A stretch of DNA of 27,754 nucleotides. Source: a virus. The notes beneath the pieces were generated by a model. The model had not been told where the DNA came from. It made no database searches and saw nothing but the letters and a program-made list of their open reading frames with translations. The position numbers and the translations under genes are program-made. This document shows positions 6,507 to 13,072 of this stretch, piece after piece. The stretch is from IMG/VR virus record IMGVR_UViG_3300025112_000142, positions 1 to 27,754 of that record. One strand, written 5' to 3'. Positions within the stretch are counted from its first letter, which is position 1. Each line of letters opens with the position of its first letter.

Positions 6507-7018
6507 AAATTATGGCGACCGACCTACCACTAAGCCACTGGCAGCGCATTGCCGAACAAAACGGCATTCAGCGCAGAACGTTTCTCTATCGCCTGAAAAC
6601 CATGGACGCGAAAAAAGCCGCCACCAAGCCACTCAAAAAAGGCGGCATAAAGCCCATCGCCACCAGCAAGCGCCAAAAAAGCCTAGCCGCCGGGCTAGAT
6701 GAATGCGCCCTAAGCCGCTACCGCCGCGAACACCCCGAAAGCCAGCTAAGCGACGACGACGCCCTAGCCCTACTGCAAGCGCGCAAAGCCAAGCTGCAAA
6801 ACACCCTACGCGAACGCGCCCTTGCAGCAGGGCTAAGCCCCCAGCTGGTGTATCACCGCATTAGCCGCAACTGGCCGCTAGATAAAGCACTCAACACCCC
6901 GCCCATGCCCACCAGCCACGCGGCCCGCATCGGCGGCAAAGCCCGCGCCCAGCAAAAGCGCGAACGCCGCCAGCAGCGCCTCCAGCAGGCAGCGTTAAAT
7001 AACGCTAGCACGCTATAA
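6503..7018 (+). CDS. HTH-rich basic phage protein
   Basis: 171 residues. Two helix-turn-helix-like segments: HWQRIAEQNGIQRRTFLYRL near the N-terminus and ERALAAGLSPQLVYHRISRN at about 105-125, the latter followed by WPLDKALNTP, a pattern seen in phage HTH proteins. The C-terminus is strongly basic (KARAQQKRERRQQRL). Likely a DNA-binding regulator or nucleoid-like protein. Starts in an ATGA overlap with the zinc-ribbon gene; its stop codon lies inside box array 3. Confidence 0.6.
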   Translation: MKIMATDLPLSHWQRIAEQNGIQRRTFLYRLKTMDAKKAATKPLKKGGIKPIATSKRQKSLAAGLDECALSRYRREHPESQLSDDDALALLQARKAKLQNTLRERALAAGLSPQLVYHRISRNWPLDKALNTPPMPTSHAARIGGKARAQQKRERRQQRLQQAALNNASTL

Positions 7019-7022
7019 CGCC
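6991..7022. repeat. 8-bp box array 3 (four units), upstream of rdgC
   Basis: AGCGTTAA, ATAACGCT, AGCACGCT, ATAACGCC in perfect octamer register, ending 27 bases before the rdgC start and overlapping the end of the previous gene. Confidence 0.8.
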
Positions 7023-7049
7023 ACCAAAACCAACACAGGAAGCCCCGCC

Positions 7050-8198
7050 ATGTGGTTTACCAACATCACCATTTACCAGCTCCACAACGCCCCAGCGATC
7101 GACAGCATAACGCTGCATGAAACGCTGCAAGCAGAAGCCGCCAAGCCGTTAGGCAATACCGATGCCAAGCGCCACGGCTGGACACCCCCAGCAGGCCGCG
7201 CCAGCAACGCCTATCTGCACGAAAGCCAAGGCCACCGCCTGCTCAGCATGCTCAAACAGCAACGCATGCTGCCACCCAAAGTGGTGAAAGCAGCGGTAGA
7301 GGAAAAGGCAGCGGAGGTCGAAGCCAACGAAGGCCGCAAGGTCACGCGCAAAGAAAAAACCGCCTTCAAAGAACAGATCACCGAGGAGCTGCTACCCCGC
7401 GCCTTTATCGATAGCATCAAAATCGACGCATGGTGGGACGTAGAAAAAAACCGCATCATCATCAACAGCGGCAGCCGCGCCCGCTGCGAAGAGCTGTTAG
7501 ACCTGCTACGCGCAACCCTCGGCAGCCTCAAAGCCACCCCGCTCAGCACCCAAACGCTACCCATCCGCGCCATGACCACCTGGGTAAGCGACGCCCAAAG
7601 CCGACCCGCCAACCTGCAGCTAGGCGACAAAGCCACGCTCAAAGCCAAAGGCGACGACGGCAAAATAGCCGCCACGCAAGTGGATCTCGACAGCGACGAA
7701 ATACAGCAGCTACTCGAAAGCGGGCGGCAAGCCACCAACCTCGCCATCACCATCGATGACCGCGTCAGCGGCGTACTCACCGACACCCTACAGCTCAAAA
7801 GCCTGCGCTTTAGCGACCAGCTGATCGAGCAAGCCGACCACGCCGACGATGTCGACGACGCCATCGCCCGGCTGGAAAGCGACTTTTTCCTCATGGCCCA
7901 CGCCCTAAGCGACACGCTGGACAGCCTCATTCACATGCTGGGCGGTGAAACCCAGCGCAGCGAAACCGGCACCCGCCCCGACGACAGCCACCCCGGCGAA
8001 CAGATCGGCAGCTTCGAAGAAACCGACCCGCTACTGAAAGAAGCCATCGCGCTGGTAAAACGAACCGCAAACGGCAAACCCACCGTCAACACTCTGCAGC
8101 GGGCTCTAAAAATCGGCTACAACCGCGCCACACGACTACAAGGGCTGCTCATGGAACAAGGACACATTGCCAACCCCTACGGGCAGCCCACCCCATGA
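7050..8198 (+). CDS. rdgC: RdgC fused to an FtsK-gamma DNA-reading domain
   Basis: 382 residues. The first 300 or so are RdgC, a toroidal double-strand DNA-binding protein that restrains RecA: MWFTNITIYQL start, LPRAFIDSIKIDAWWD, LPIRAMTTW, IDDRVSGVLTDTLQLKSLRFSD. After an acidic linker (about 295-325) comes a winged helix from residue 326 that matches FtsK gamma: DPLLKEAIALV, LQRALKIGYNRATRL, MEQGHIANPYG, including the YNRAxR motif that contacts KOPS sequences. E. coli RdgC is about 300 residues with no such tail. The fusion could load RdgC at KOPS-like or phage-specific sites. It sits behind an 8-bp box array and is followed by a coupled zinc-ribbon gene. Confidence 0.88.
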   Translation: MWFTNITIYQLHNAPAIDSITLHETLQAEAAKPLGNTDAKRHGWTPPAGRASNAYLHESQGHRLLSMLKQQRMLPPKVVKAAVEEKAAEVEANEGRKVTRKEKTAFKEQITEELLPRAFIDSIKIDAWWDVEKNRIIINSGSRARCEELLDLLRATLGSLKATPLSTQTLPIRAMTTWVSDAQSRPANLQLGDKATLKAKGDDGKIAATQVDLDSDEIQQLLESGRQATNLAITIDDRVSGVLTDTLQLKSLRFSDQLIEQADHADDVDDAIARLESDFFLMAHALSDTLDSLIHMLGGETQRSETGTRPDDSHPGEQIGSFEETDPLLKEAIALVKRTANGKPTVNTLQRALKIGYNRATRLQGLLMEQGHIANPYGQPTP

Positions 8199-8335
8199 AC
8201 TACCGCTGCTACAACCCCAAATGCGACCAGGGCAATACCCCCGGCTGGATGCTAGGCGCTAACGCCATTTGCCCCCGGTGCGGCCACTGGCTCACCCGCC
8301 AGCCCAACGAAAACGCCAGCGTTAAAAAACGCTAG
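8195..8335 (+). CDS. 46-residue zinc-ribbon protein
   Basis: Starts MNYRCYNPKCDQG and contains a second pair ICPRCGHW, giving a four-Cys zinc ribbon (C-x4-C and C-x2-C). Coupled to rdgC by ATGA. The stop lies within box array 4. Likely a small nucleic-acid or protein adaptor; no named family. Confidence 0.65.
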   Translation: MNYRCYNPKCDQGNTPGWMLGANAICPRCGHWLTRQPNENASVKKR

Positions 8336-8349
8336 AACGCTATAACGCA
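8318..8349. repeat. 8-bp box array 4 (four units)
   Basis: AGCGTTAA, AAAACGCT, AGAACGCT, ATAACGCA, contiguous. It lies just before the ribosome site (CAGGAG) of the small membrane-protein gene at 8364. Confidence 0.8.
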
Positions 8350-8363
8350 GGAGACACAACCCC

Positions 8364-8495
8364 ATGCCCACCCCGCTAATACTACTCATCGGCCTAGCCG
8401 TTGCCGCCGTCGCCTACGCCGGGTGGCAGTGCAAGTGCGAAATAGAACAGCTCGACCAGAACGGCGACCCCATCGACCAGGACGAGCAGCCATGA
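8364..8495 (+). CDS. Single-pass small membrane protein
   Basis: 43 residues: MPTPLILLIGLAVAAVAYAG forms one transmembrane helix, followed by a Cys-containing, acidic cytoplasmic-type tail (CKCEIEQLDQNGD). GGAG precedes the ATG. Ends in an ATGA overlap with the next gene. Could be an inner-membrane phage exclusion or regulatory peptide; function unknown. Confidence 0.6.
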   Translation: MPTPLILLIGLAVAAVAYAGWQCKCEIEQLDQNGDPIDQDEQP

Positions 8496-8737
8496 TCATC
8501 GACAACCGCGCCAAAAACGCCCAACGCATCCCCTGCAAAGAGTTTCAAGGCGAATGCCGCATGTGCCAAAGCGGGTTTATTGCCCGCAGCGGGGTATGCT
8601 CGGGCGTCAACCCTGACACCGCCAGCCCGCCCGACTGCCTGCGGGACGAACTGCCAGAACACCTCTGCCAGCCCAACGGCCTACCGCTGGGATGGGGTAA
8701 ATTCACGCAGGACAGCGCCAGCGAGGCCAGCCAATGA
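8492..8737 (+). CDS. Cys-rich small protein
   Basis: 81 residues with six Cys (15, 22, 25, 36, 49, 59): PCKEFQGECRMC, GVCSG, PPDCL, HLCQ. The spacing suggests a metal-binding or disulphide-rich fold. Start chosen at 8492 (ATGA overlap with the membrane-protein gene) instead of an upstream ATG that would read through that gene. Unknown function. Confidence 0.6.
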   Translation: MIIDNRAKNAQRIPCKEFQGECRMCQSGFIARSGVCSGVNPDTASPPDCLRDELPEHLCQPNGLPLGWGKFTQDSASEASQ

Positions 8738-9162
8738 GCGCCACATTCTGCACGTCCGAAAATCGGACGCACAAAAGCGACGACGAAAAACGTTGCCACC
8801 TAGCAGCACCAACCCAAGCCATTGATTTTAAAAGGTGGCACGAAATTCGTGCTACCGAAAAACAGACGCATCTTATTGATATTAAGAGATTGTCCGAAAT
8901 CCGGACAAACGCATCAATAGGCTATGTTACTGATTTAATTAGATTGGACGTATTGCGTCCAAACAAACTATCGATGCAACCCATTGATAATAAAAGCGAG
9001 TCCGAAATTCGGACTCGCTTCAAAACACCCTTACGCCAACGTAATGCACCATTGACCCCCACCCGCCCTAGCGCTACTCTGCCCGAAGTCGCTGCAAAAT
9101 CAGCGACCGGGTTTAGCAGCTCAACGGACATTGGCGCACAAGCGCCCCCAATCATCGTGTAG
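8734..9162 (+). CDS. Repeat protein encoded by a 54-bp hairpin array
   Basis: 142 residues if translated. It starts in an ATGA overlap with the previous gene. Residues 30-101 are four 18-residue repeats built on [I/T]D-x-x-[R/S]-x3-[I/L]R (for example IDFKRWHEIRAT, IDIKRLSEIRTN, TDLIRLDVLRPN, IDNKSESEIRTR), preceded by a partial copy CTSENRT. Each repeat contains a DNA palindrome coding for the E-I-R core. Downstream sequence resembles the ash/C4 leader of phage antirepressor operons, so this may be the phage ash-type reading frame. Because 54 is divisible by three, an open frame is less persuasive than usual; the array may function as DNA or RNA instead. Confidence 0.45.
   Translation: MSATFCTSENRTHKSDDEKRCHLAAPTQAIDFKRWHEIRATEKQTHLIDIKRLSEIRTNASIGYVTDLIRLDVLRPNKLSMQPIDNKSESEIRTRFKTPLRQRNAPLTPTRPSATLPEVAAKSATGFSSSTDIGAQAPPIIV
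8753..9018. repeat. Array of five palindromes, 54-bp period
   Basis: Palindromes at 8753-8769, 8834-8856, 8890-8908, 8944-8962 and 8996-9018. The last four have centres exactly 54 bp apart (8845, 8899, 8953, 9007). Arms differ in sequence (GCACGAA, TTGTCCG, TTGGACG, GCGAGTCCGAA) yet each matches its own partner, so structure is kept by paired changes. Units also share a spacer motif ATTGATWWTAA starting at 8821, 8875, 8929 (ACTGAT) and 8983. Confidence 0.85.
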
Positions 9163-9164
9163 GC

Positions 9165-9321
9165 GCTATTTTTGTGCCCGCGTGATGCACTATGGCGGGC
9201 CGTGCGTGGGGCGCTTCGGCGCGCCGGGTTTCCAATGTCCCCGGTCTGCTAACCCGCGTACGGTTCGCCTCCATCGTTTAGCAGCGGTAGGCGAACTCCA
9301 ACAGACTTGGAGAATCGCAAC
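9165..9321 (+). ncRNA. C4-antisense-RNA-like leader of the antirepressor gene
   Basis: A GC-rich, structured leader between the repeat gene and the antirepressor. It has the hallmark block CACTATGGCGGGCCGTGCG, a UUCG-capped hairpin and CCGGG/CCCGG pairing, similar to leaders upstream of ash/ant genes in enterobacterial prophages and to the P1/P4 C4 RNA. Two mutually exclusive pairings are visible: CTGCTAA (9246-9252) with TTAGCAG (9278-9284), and GTTCGCCT (9263-9270) with AGGCGAAC (9289-9296), the latter close to the ribosome site GGAG. In P1/P4 the C4 RNA is cotranscribed with ant and shuts off its expression. Assignment is from memory of the motif. Confidence 0.55.
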
Positions 9322-10104
9322 ATGAAAACACCCACCATTTCAGTTTCTGGCGTTACCCTTCCCTATATCGAGTATCAGCAGCAGCCTGTTGTCACTTTTG
9401 CCATGATCGACGGCGTACATTCAAAGTCTAAAGCAACAGCACGGCGCTCTTTTCAGCGCAACAAAAAGCATTTTATTGAGGGTGAAGACTTCTATGCCCT
9501 TGATTCTGAAAGGTTGGGACAAATTGTCACTACCTATCCTGACCTGTTTCCGGCGGCTACTACACGCCTAACGCTCTTCACCGAAACCGGCTACCTCATG
9601 CTGGTCAAATCGTTTACCGACGACCTCGCTTGGCAAGTGCAGCGCCAGCTCGTCAAAAGCTATTTCCGCGTAAAAGGGGCGATGCAGCCCACCGCCGCCG
9701 AGCCCATCCCCACGCCCATCGACCACCGCCAGCGCGAACAGCTCACCAACGCGGCTAACGCCGTGTTTCGCAATTTCCACGGCATGCGCCAAAGCGCCAC
9801 CGGCTGGTTTTACAACGGCGTGCGAACCGACTACTGCCTAAAACGCATCGAAGATTTAAGCCAGGACGACTTCCCGGCAGTCATGGAACGCCTGCAAGCC
9901 CTACGCCCCAAGGTGCGCCAATACGAAGATTTTAGGTATGACTTTCAACAGTCGTTTTTAAAAGAGGTCGTAGGCGAAGGCCAGCCGTACACGGCATGGA
10001 TCAGCAAGCTCGCCGGTGGCCAACACCACATCGGCCAACGCCCCAACTGGAAAGCCATCGCCAAGCAAGTGCTAATCCACAACGGCCTACTCACCAAACA
10101 GTAA
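9322..10104 (+). CDS. ORF6N-domain phage antirepressor
   Basis: 260 residues. The N-terminal 110 match the ORF6N/Rha-type DNA-binding domain of phage antirepressors: VVTFAMIDGVHSKSKATARR, FIEGEDFYAL, LFTETGYLMLVKSFTDDLAW, VQRQLVKSYFRV. The C-terminal part (about 140-260) is a helical effector region with QRPNWKAIAKQVLIHNGL. It should relieve CI repression, which matters here because CI lacks the self-cleavage dyad. It follows a C4-like leader RNA, as Ant does in P1 and P4. The start at 9322 follows GGAG. Confidence 0.85.
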   Translation: MKTPTISVSGVTLPYIEYQQQPVVTFAMIDGVHSKSKATARRSFQRNKKHFIEGEDFYALDSERLGQIVTTYPDLFPAATTRLTLFTETGYLMLVKSFTDDLAWQVQRQLVKSYFRVKGAMQPTAAEPIPTPIDHRQREQLTNAANAVFRNFHGMRQSATGWFYNGVRTDYCLKRIEDLSQDDFPAVMERLQALRPKVRQYEDFRYDFQQSFLKEVVGEGQPYTAWISKLAGGQHHIGQRPNWKAIAKQVLIHNGLLTKQ

Positions 10105-10127
10105 GCCCACCCGCGCCAGCACTGCCC

Positions 10128-10152
10128 AAGCCCGCCACCGTGCGGGCTTTTT
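10128..10152 (+). terminator. Intrinsic terminator after the antirepressor
   Basis: AAGCCCGC/GCGGGCTT stem (10128-10135, 10142-10149) with a 6-nt loop, then T residues to 10152. Confidence 0.88.
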
Positions 10153-10166
10153 GCTGCCTGAACGCC

Positions 10167-10198
10167 TGCGTTATAAAACGCTAGAACGCTAGCGTTAT
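10167..10198. repeat. 8-bp box array 5 (four units)
   Basis: TGCGTTAT, AAAACGCT, AGAACGCT, AGCGTTAT, contiguous, located between the terminator and the 10310 operon. Confidence 0.8.
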
Positions 10199-10233
10199 AA
10201 AAACAGGTGGATTTTCTCTTGCTTGTCCCTTGC

Positions 10234-10258
10234 AATATAGCTCCATTGGAGCTATATT
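10234..10258. promoter_or_regulatory. Perfect 12-bp-arm palindrome before the 10310 operon
   Basis: AATATAGCTCCA, one T, then TGGAGCTATATT. The arms are exactly complementary and the site is about 50 bp upstream of the ATG at 10310. There is no T-run, so this is more likely an operator than a terminator. The binding protein is unknown. Confidence 0.65.
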
Positions 10259-10309
10259 AAACACATCAGGACGGCACACCGCCAGCCCTGAACCTATAAG
10301 GAGACGACC

Positions 10310-10723
10310 ATGAACAAGCAAGCCCTTTTCACCAACGCCCACCGCATCGCTCGCAGCATCGCCGCTGCCGTTGGTAACTACATGGTGGCCTTCAAGCTAG
10401 CCCTTAAACAAGCATGGAGCGACTTAAAAATTACCGTTACCTTTGGCATCGCGCAAAACAATACCCGCTTCGTTGAAGCAGAAGCAGGCACCGTTAACAT
10501 CGGTGACACCTTTACCAAAGAGTTCAGCGTTGAAGCCTTTGAGCCCAACAAGCGCCAGCAGCGCATCGGCATGAAAGCCACCCCCGCCGCCACCGTTACC
10601 CGTACCTACACTGTTACCGGCGCTGGCCAGACGTTCCCGCAAGGCAACCCAGATACAGGCTTCAAGCAAATGCAACGCTTCTACTGCGAGACGCAAGAGC
10701 AACGCACCGAGAAGGGAGAATAA
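10310..10723 (+). CDS. Conserved phage/plasmid protein of unknown function
   Basis: 137 residues. The N-terminal 40 form a helical segment (ALFTNAHRIARSIAAAVGNYMVAFKLALKQAW, quoted here only as a region: residues 5-36) seen at the start of many small phage and plasmid proteins. The rest is beta-rich (FVEAEAGTVNIGDTFTKEFSV, VTRTYTVTGAG) with a Cys near the end. GGAG precedes the ATG. First gene of an operon with array 5 and a palindrome in its promoter region. Confidence 0.65.
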   Translation: MNKQALFTNAHRIARSIAAAVGNYMVAFKLALKQAWSDLKITVTFGIAQNNTRFVEAEAGTVNIGDTFTKEFSVEAFEPNKRQQRIGMKATPAATVTRTYTVTGAGQTFPQGNPDTGFKQMQRFYCETQEQRTEKGE

Positions 10724-10728
10724 GCATT

Positions 10729-11412
10729 ATGCTAAAACAAGAATTCACCATTGGCCCGTTCACTATCGCCCCCATCGGGGCGGTAGGCCCGCACCGCCAG
10801 CGCTTTAGCGTGAGCTATAACCACCAGTACAGCGCCGAGATTGTCACAGAAGCGAAAAGCCAGCGTGATGTAACAGAAGCCGTAGAAGACACAATGGCTC
10901 AGCTGCGCCGCGATCTAAAAGCCGACCACGAAAGCCGGAACCTTATCCGCTTAACCGATGGCCACGACCAAACGCTCAGCAAGTTTTATGCAGCGGGCGT
11001 GCTACCGGATATGACGCCGGGCTTAGTGGATGATCGGTTTGATTATTGGCTGAAAGATGAAAGCGGCAAGTATTCTCAGGTCGTCACCCTGGGCGAGTTT
11101 GCCACCCTTAAATGCCGGCATCAGCTAAGCGACTACGCCTGGATAGCCGATCTGCTGGCCGATGATGTACTAACCACCAACGCGGACGAATGGCGCGCCC
11201 CCACGCCCTGGGAGATCCGCCACATTGTCGGGGTAGGTAGCTTCACCGGCATCAGCGGGGCGAAAGCGGCCGAAATGGTAGGCGTTAACGCTAGCAGCTT
11301 CCGCAAATACACCGCCCAGGAAGGGGCCAAGTCTCGGCAAAACATGAGCTATGCCATGTGGCACCTGTTGCTGCACAAGCTAGGCGTTCAAAAGCTGAGG
11401 GTCAGCGTATGA
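10729..11412 (+). CDS. HTH-containing accessory protein
   Basis: 227 residues. The first 110 are a beta-rich region of unknown type (EFTIGPFTIAPIGAVGP). The last 70 contain a helix-turn-helix-like segment: WEIRHIVGVGSFTGISGAKA, then AEMVGVNASSFRKYTAQEG and a long helix SYAMWHLLLHKLGV. It resembles plasmid-borne regulators in which a small HTH is appended to an unknown domain. Five bases after the previous stop; ends in an ATGA overlap with the next gene. Confidence 0.6.
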   Translation: MLKQEFTIGPFTIAPIGAVGPHRQRFSVSYNHQYSAEIVTEAKSQRDVTEAVEDTMAQLRRDLKADHESRNLIRLTDGHDQTLSKFYAAGVLPDMTPGLVDDRFDYWLKDESGKYSQVVTLGEFATLKCRHQLSDYAWIADLLADDVLTTNADEWRAPTPWEIRHIVGVGSFTGISGAKAAEMVGVNASSFRKYTAQEGAKSRQNMSYAMWHLLLHKLGVQKLRVSV

Positions 11413-11759
11413 ACCTTTCCACAATGAACGATGCCGAGCTAATCGATCTGATTCAAAAGGCCAGCGCAGAGCTAGCCGAACGGGCCGCAAGGCCCGAAAT
11501 CAAACGCGTGGCCGCGCCCAAGCAAATGATCATCATGCGCGAGCCGCCCGAGCATCAAAAAGAGTTCTGCCTGCGTATCAAAACCATGCTGACCAAGGGC
11601 GCATACATCAAAGCCAGCGAGCGCCAGCAAGTGGCAGAGATCGCGGAAAGCTACGGCGAATGGGTAAAGCGACAAGGACTACCCACAGAAAAAGGCACCA
11701 GAGTGTGGAATCAGGCCAAGCAAAACGCCACGTTATACAAGCCCGCAGACGAACGTTAA
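11409..11759 (+). CDS. Small accessory protein, end of the operon
   Basis: 116 residues. The N-terminal helix (MNDAELIDLIQKASAELAER) recalls the oligomerisation helix of H-NS-like proteins, and the C-terminus is basic (EWVKRQGLPTEKGTRVWNQ), but no H-NS AT-hook motif is visible, so I do not assign that family. The start at 11409 uses an ATGA overlap with the upstream gene; an upstream ATG would overlap it by over 50 bases. A strong terminator follows. Confidence 0.6.
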   Translation: MNLSTMNDAELIDLIQKASAELAERAARPEIKRVAAPKQMIIMREPPEHQKEFCLRIKTMLTKGAYIKASERQQVAEIAESYGEWVKRQGLPTEKGTRVWNQAKQNATLYKPADER

Positions 11760-11764
11760 ACACG

Positions 11765-11791
11765 AAAAAGCCCGCACTTGGCGGGCTTTTT
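11765..11791 (+). terminator. Intrinsic terminator after the 10310 operon
   Basis: An 11-bp stem AAAAAGCCCGC/GCGGGCTTTTT (11765-11775, 11781-11791) with a 5-nt loop. The A-rich 5' arm makes it usable from both directions. Confidence 0.9.
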
Positions 11792-11900
11792 GCTACTTAT
11801 TCAGTAGCAAATCACGTCTATGCAGACTATTTTCTGAGCTGTCTGCTCGACAGCCATTTTTCAGCATGTGCTGCTATTTCTAAGCTACTTTTTCAGTAGC
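11792..11900. repeat. Pair of GCTACT hairpin repeats
   Basis: GCTACT-TATTC-AGTAGC (11792-11808) and GCTACT-TTTTC-AGTAGC (11884-11900), two nearly identical palindromes 92 bp apart. They lie between the terminator and the parA leader in a stretch with no gene. They might be binding sites or remnants of an element. The rest of 11796-11996 shows nothing I can name. Confidence 0.6.
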
Positions 11901-11996
11901 AAAACATTGCAGCGCATTAATTTTGCTAAGCCACCTACTCGGCGGCACACATGCAGAATAGCGCCACTCTCCTACGCCTTCAAGCCCCTTCAACCC

Positions 11997-12028
11997 AGCG
12001 TTATATAACGCTAGCGTTATAGCGTTTT
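11997..12028. repeat. 8-bp box array 6 (four units), parA leader, distal
   Basis: AGCGTTAT, ATAACGCT, AGCGTTAT, AGCGTTTT, contiguous. It lies 112 bp before the parA start. Confidence 0.85.
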
Positions 12029-12060
12029 AACTTGCACCCCTAGCGGCGCTTTTCTATACT

Positions 12061-12116
12061 AGCGTTATTGCGCGCTAGCGTTATTTCACGCTGTAACGCC
12101 AGCACGCAAAAACGCA
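12061..12116. repeat. 8-bp box array 7 (seven units), parA leader, proximal
   Basis: AGCGTTAT, TGCGCGCT, AGCGTTAT, TTCACGCT, GTAACGCC, AGCACGCA, AAAACGCA, in unbroken octamer register. Longest array in the window and directly upstream of the partition operon, so it is the best centromere/operator candidate (compare the parFG operator of TP228, which also repeats on an 8-bp spacing). Confidence 0.85.
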
Positions 12117-12139
12117 ACGTTAGCCAAGGGGAAACACCA

Positions 12140-12784
12140 ATGGGATACAAGATTGCCTTCGTGAGCCAAAAGGGCGGCGTCAGCAAAAGCACCCTAAGCC
12201 GGGCGCTGGGCACCACCTACGCCGCCGCTGGCTGGAATGTAAAAATAGCGGATCTCGACATTAACCAATCCACCTCTTTCACCTGGTTACAGCGCCGCCT
12301 CAAAAGCGGCGTAACGCCAGAGGTGGCCGTAGAGACGTTCGGCACGGTGGCCAGCGCTCTAAAGGTGGCCGACACCTACGACCTAATGATTTTCGACGGT
12401 GCGCCCCACGCCACCAAAGCCACCGCCGAAGTGGCCCGGCTTGCGGATCTCGTCGTTCTACCCACCGCGTTAAGCGTTGACGACCTTGAACCCACCGTAA
12501 GGCTGGCCAACACACTCACCGGCCAAGAAGGCGTGCCCATTGAGCGTATCGCCATCGCGCTGAGCAAAGTGGGCAAGAGTAAAACGCAGCTGCAGGATGC
12601 CCGCGCCTACCTCAGCCACACGCCCTATTTTGTACTCGATGGCCAAGTACCCGAGCGCGACGCGTTTGTATTAGCCCAAGATAAAGGGCTGTCGATTGTT
12701 GAAACCCCATTCAAAGGCCCGAAGGCCCAAGCGGATGAACTGATACAAAACATCATCAACCGCTTTGAATCGCTTGTTAATTAA
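12140..12784 (+). CDS. parA: ParF-type ParA partition ATPase
   Basis: 214 residues, the size of short class Ib ParA proteins. Residues 11-18 are the deviant Walker A KGGVSKST (a Ser replaces the usual second Gly); Walker A' is ADLDINQST and Walker B-like DLMIFDGAP follows at about residues 85-93. It would form a dynamic ATPase layer on the nucleoid that moves plasmid copies apart with the ParG-like protein. The ATG at 12140 has AAGGGG 8 bases upstream; an upstream ATG at 12068 would read through the box array and has no ribosome site. It is followed by array 8 and the RHH gene. Confidence 0.88.
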   Translation: MGYKIAFVSQKGGVSKSTLSRALGTTYAAAGWNVKIADLDINQSTSFTWLQRRLKSGVTPEVAVETFGTVASALKVADTYDLMIFDGAPHATKATAEVARLADLVVLPTALSVDDLEPTVRLANTLTGQEGVPIERIAIALSKVGKSKTQLQDARAYLSHTPYFVLDGQVPERDAFVLAQDKGLSIVETPFKGPKAQADELIQNIINRFESLVN

Positions 12785-12815
12785 GCGTTATATAACGCTA
12801 GCACGCTAAAACGCA
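12784..12815. repeat. 8-bp box array 8 (four units), between parA and parG-like gene
   Basis: AGCGTTAT, ATAACGCT, AGCACGCT, AAAACGCA. It begins on the last base of the parA stop codon and ends before the ribosome site of the RHH gene. Confidence 0.85.
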
Positions 12816-12827
12816 GGAGCTAACACC

Positions 12828-13070
12828 ATGGCAAAGCCAAGCATGAAACCCAGCAGCAAAGGCGCACCGCCCACAGCAGCCACCCCCGGCCCGGTAGTAG
12901 GCAACAACACCAGCAAGCCGGAAAGCGGCGAAAAGGTTCCGCTTAACTTTCGCGTTGATCCTGAAATGCGCCGTGAATTTAAAGCCTTCGCCGTAGAGCA
13001 TGACATGCAGATGGTGGACGTGCTCAAAGAAGCCTGGGCGGCGTACAAGCGGGAAAAAGGGAAGGGCTAG
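12828..13070 (+). CDS. ParG-like ribbon-helix-helix centromere binder
   Basis: 80 residues. Residues 1-35 are a disordered Pro/Ser/Lys tail (starting MAKPSMKPSSKGAPP); residues 37-75 are a ribbon-helix-helix: VPLNFRVDPEMRREF as strand plus helix A, then MQMVDVLKEAWAAYK as helix B. Tail plus RHH is the ParG design; ParG tails stimulate the ParF ATPase and modulate DNA binding. The gene follows parA by 43 bp with AGGAG before the ATG. It is the best candidate to bind the eight arrays of 8-bp boxes in this window. Confidence 0.82.
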   Translation: MAKPSMKPSSKGAPPTAATPGPVVGNNTSKPESGEKVPLNFRVDPEMRREFKAFAVEHDMQMVDVLKEAWAAYKREKGKG

Positions 13071-13072
13071 CC

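Noticed and set aside
8753-9018. CRISPR array
   Set aside because: Period is constant at 54 bp, but the repeats are self-complementary palindromes with diverged arms and the intervals are partly conserved, unlike CRISPR repeats and unique spacers; no cas genes are present.
9131-9325. 64-residue frame over the C4-like leader
   Set aside because: Strong RNA structure and lack of a ribosome site favour a noncoding leader.
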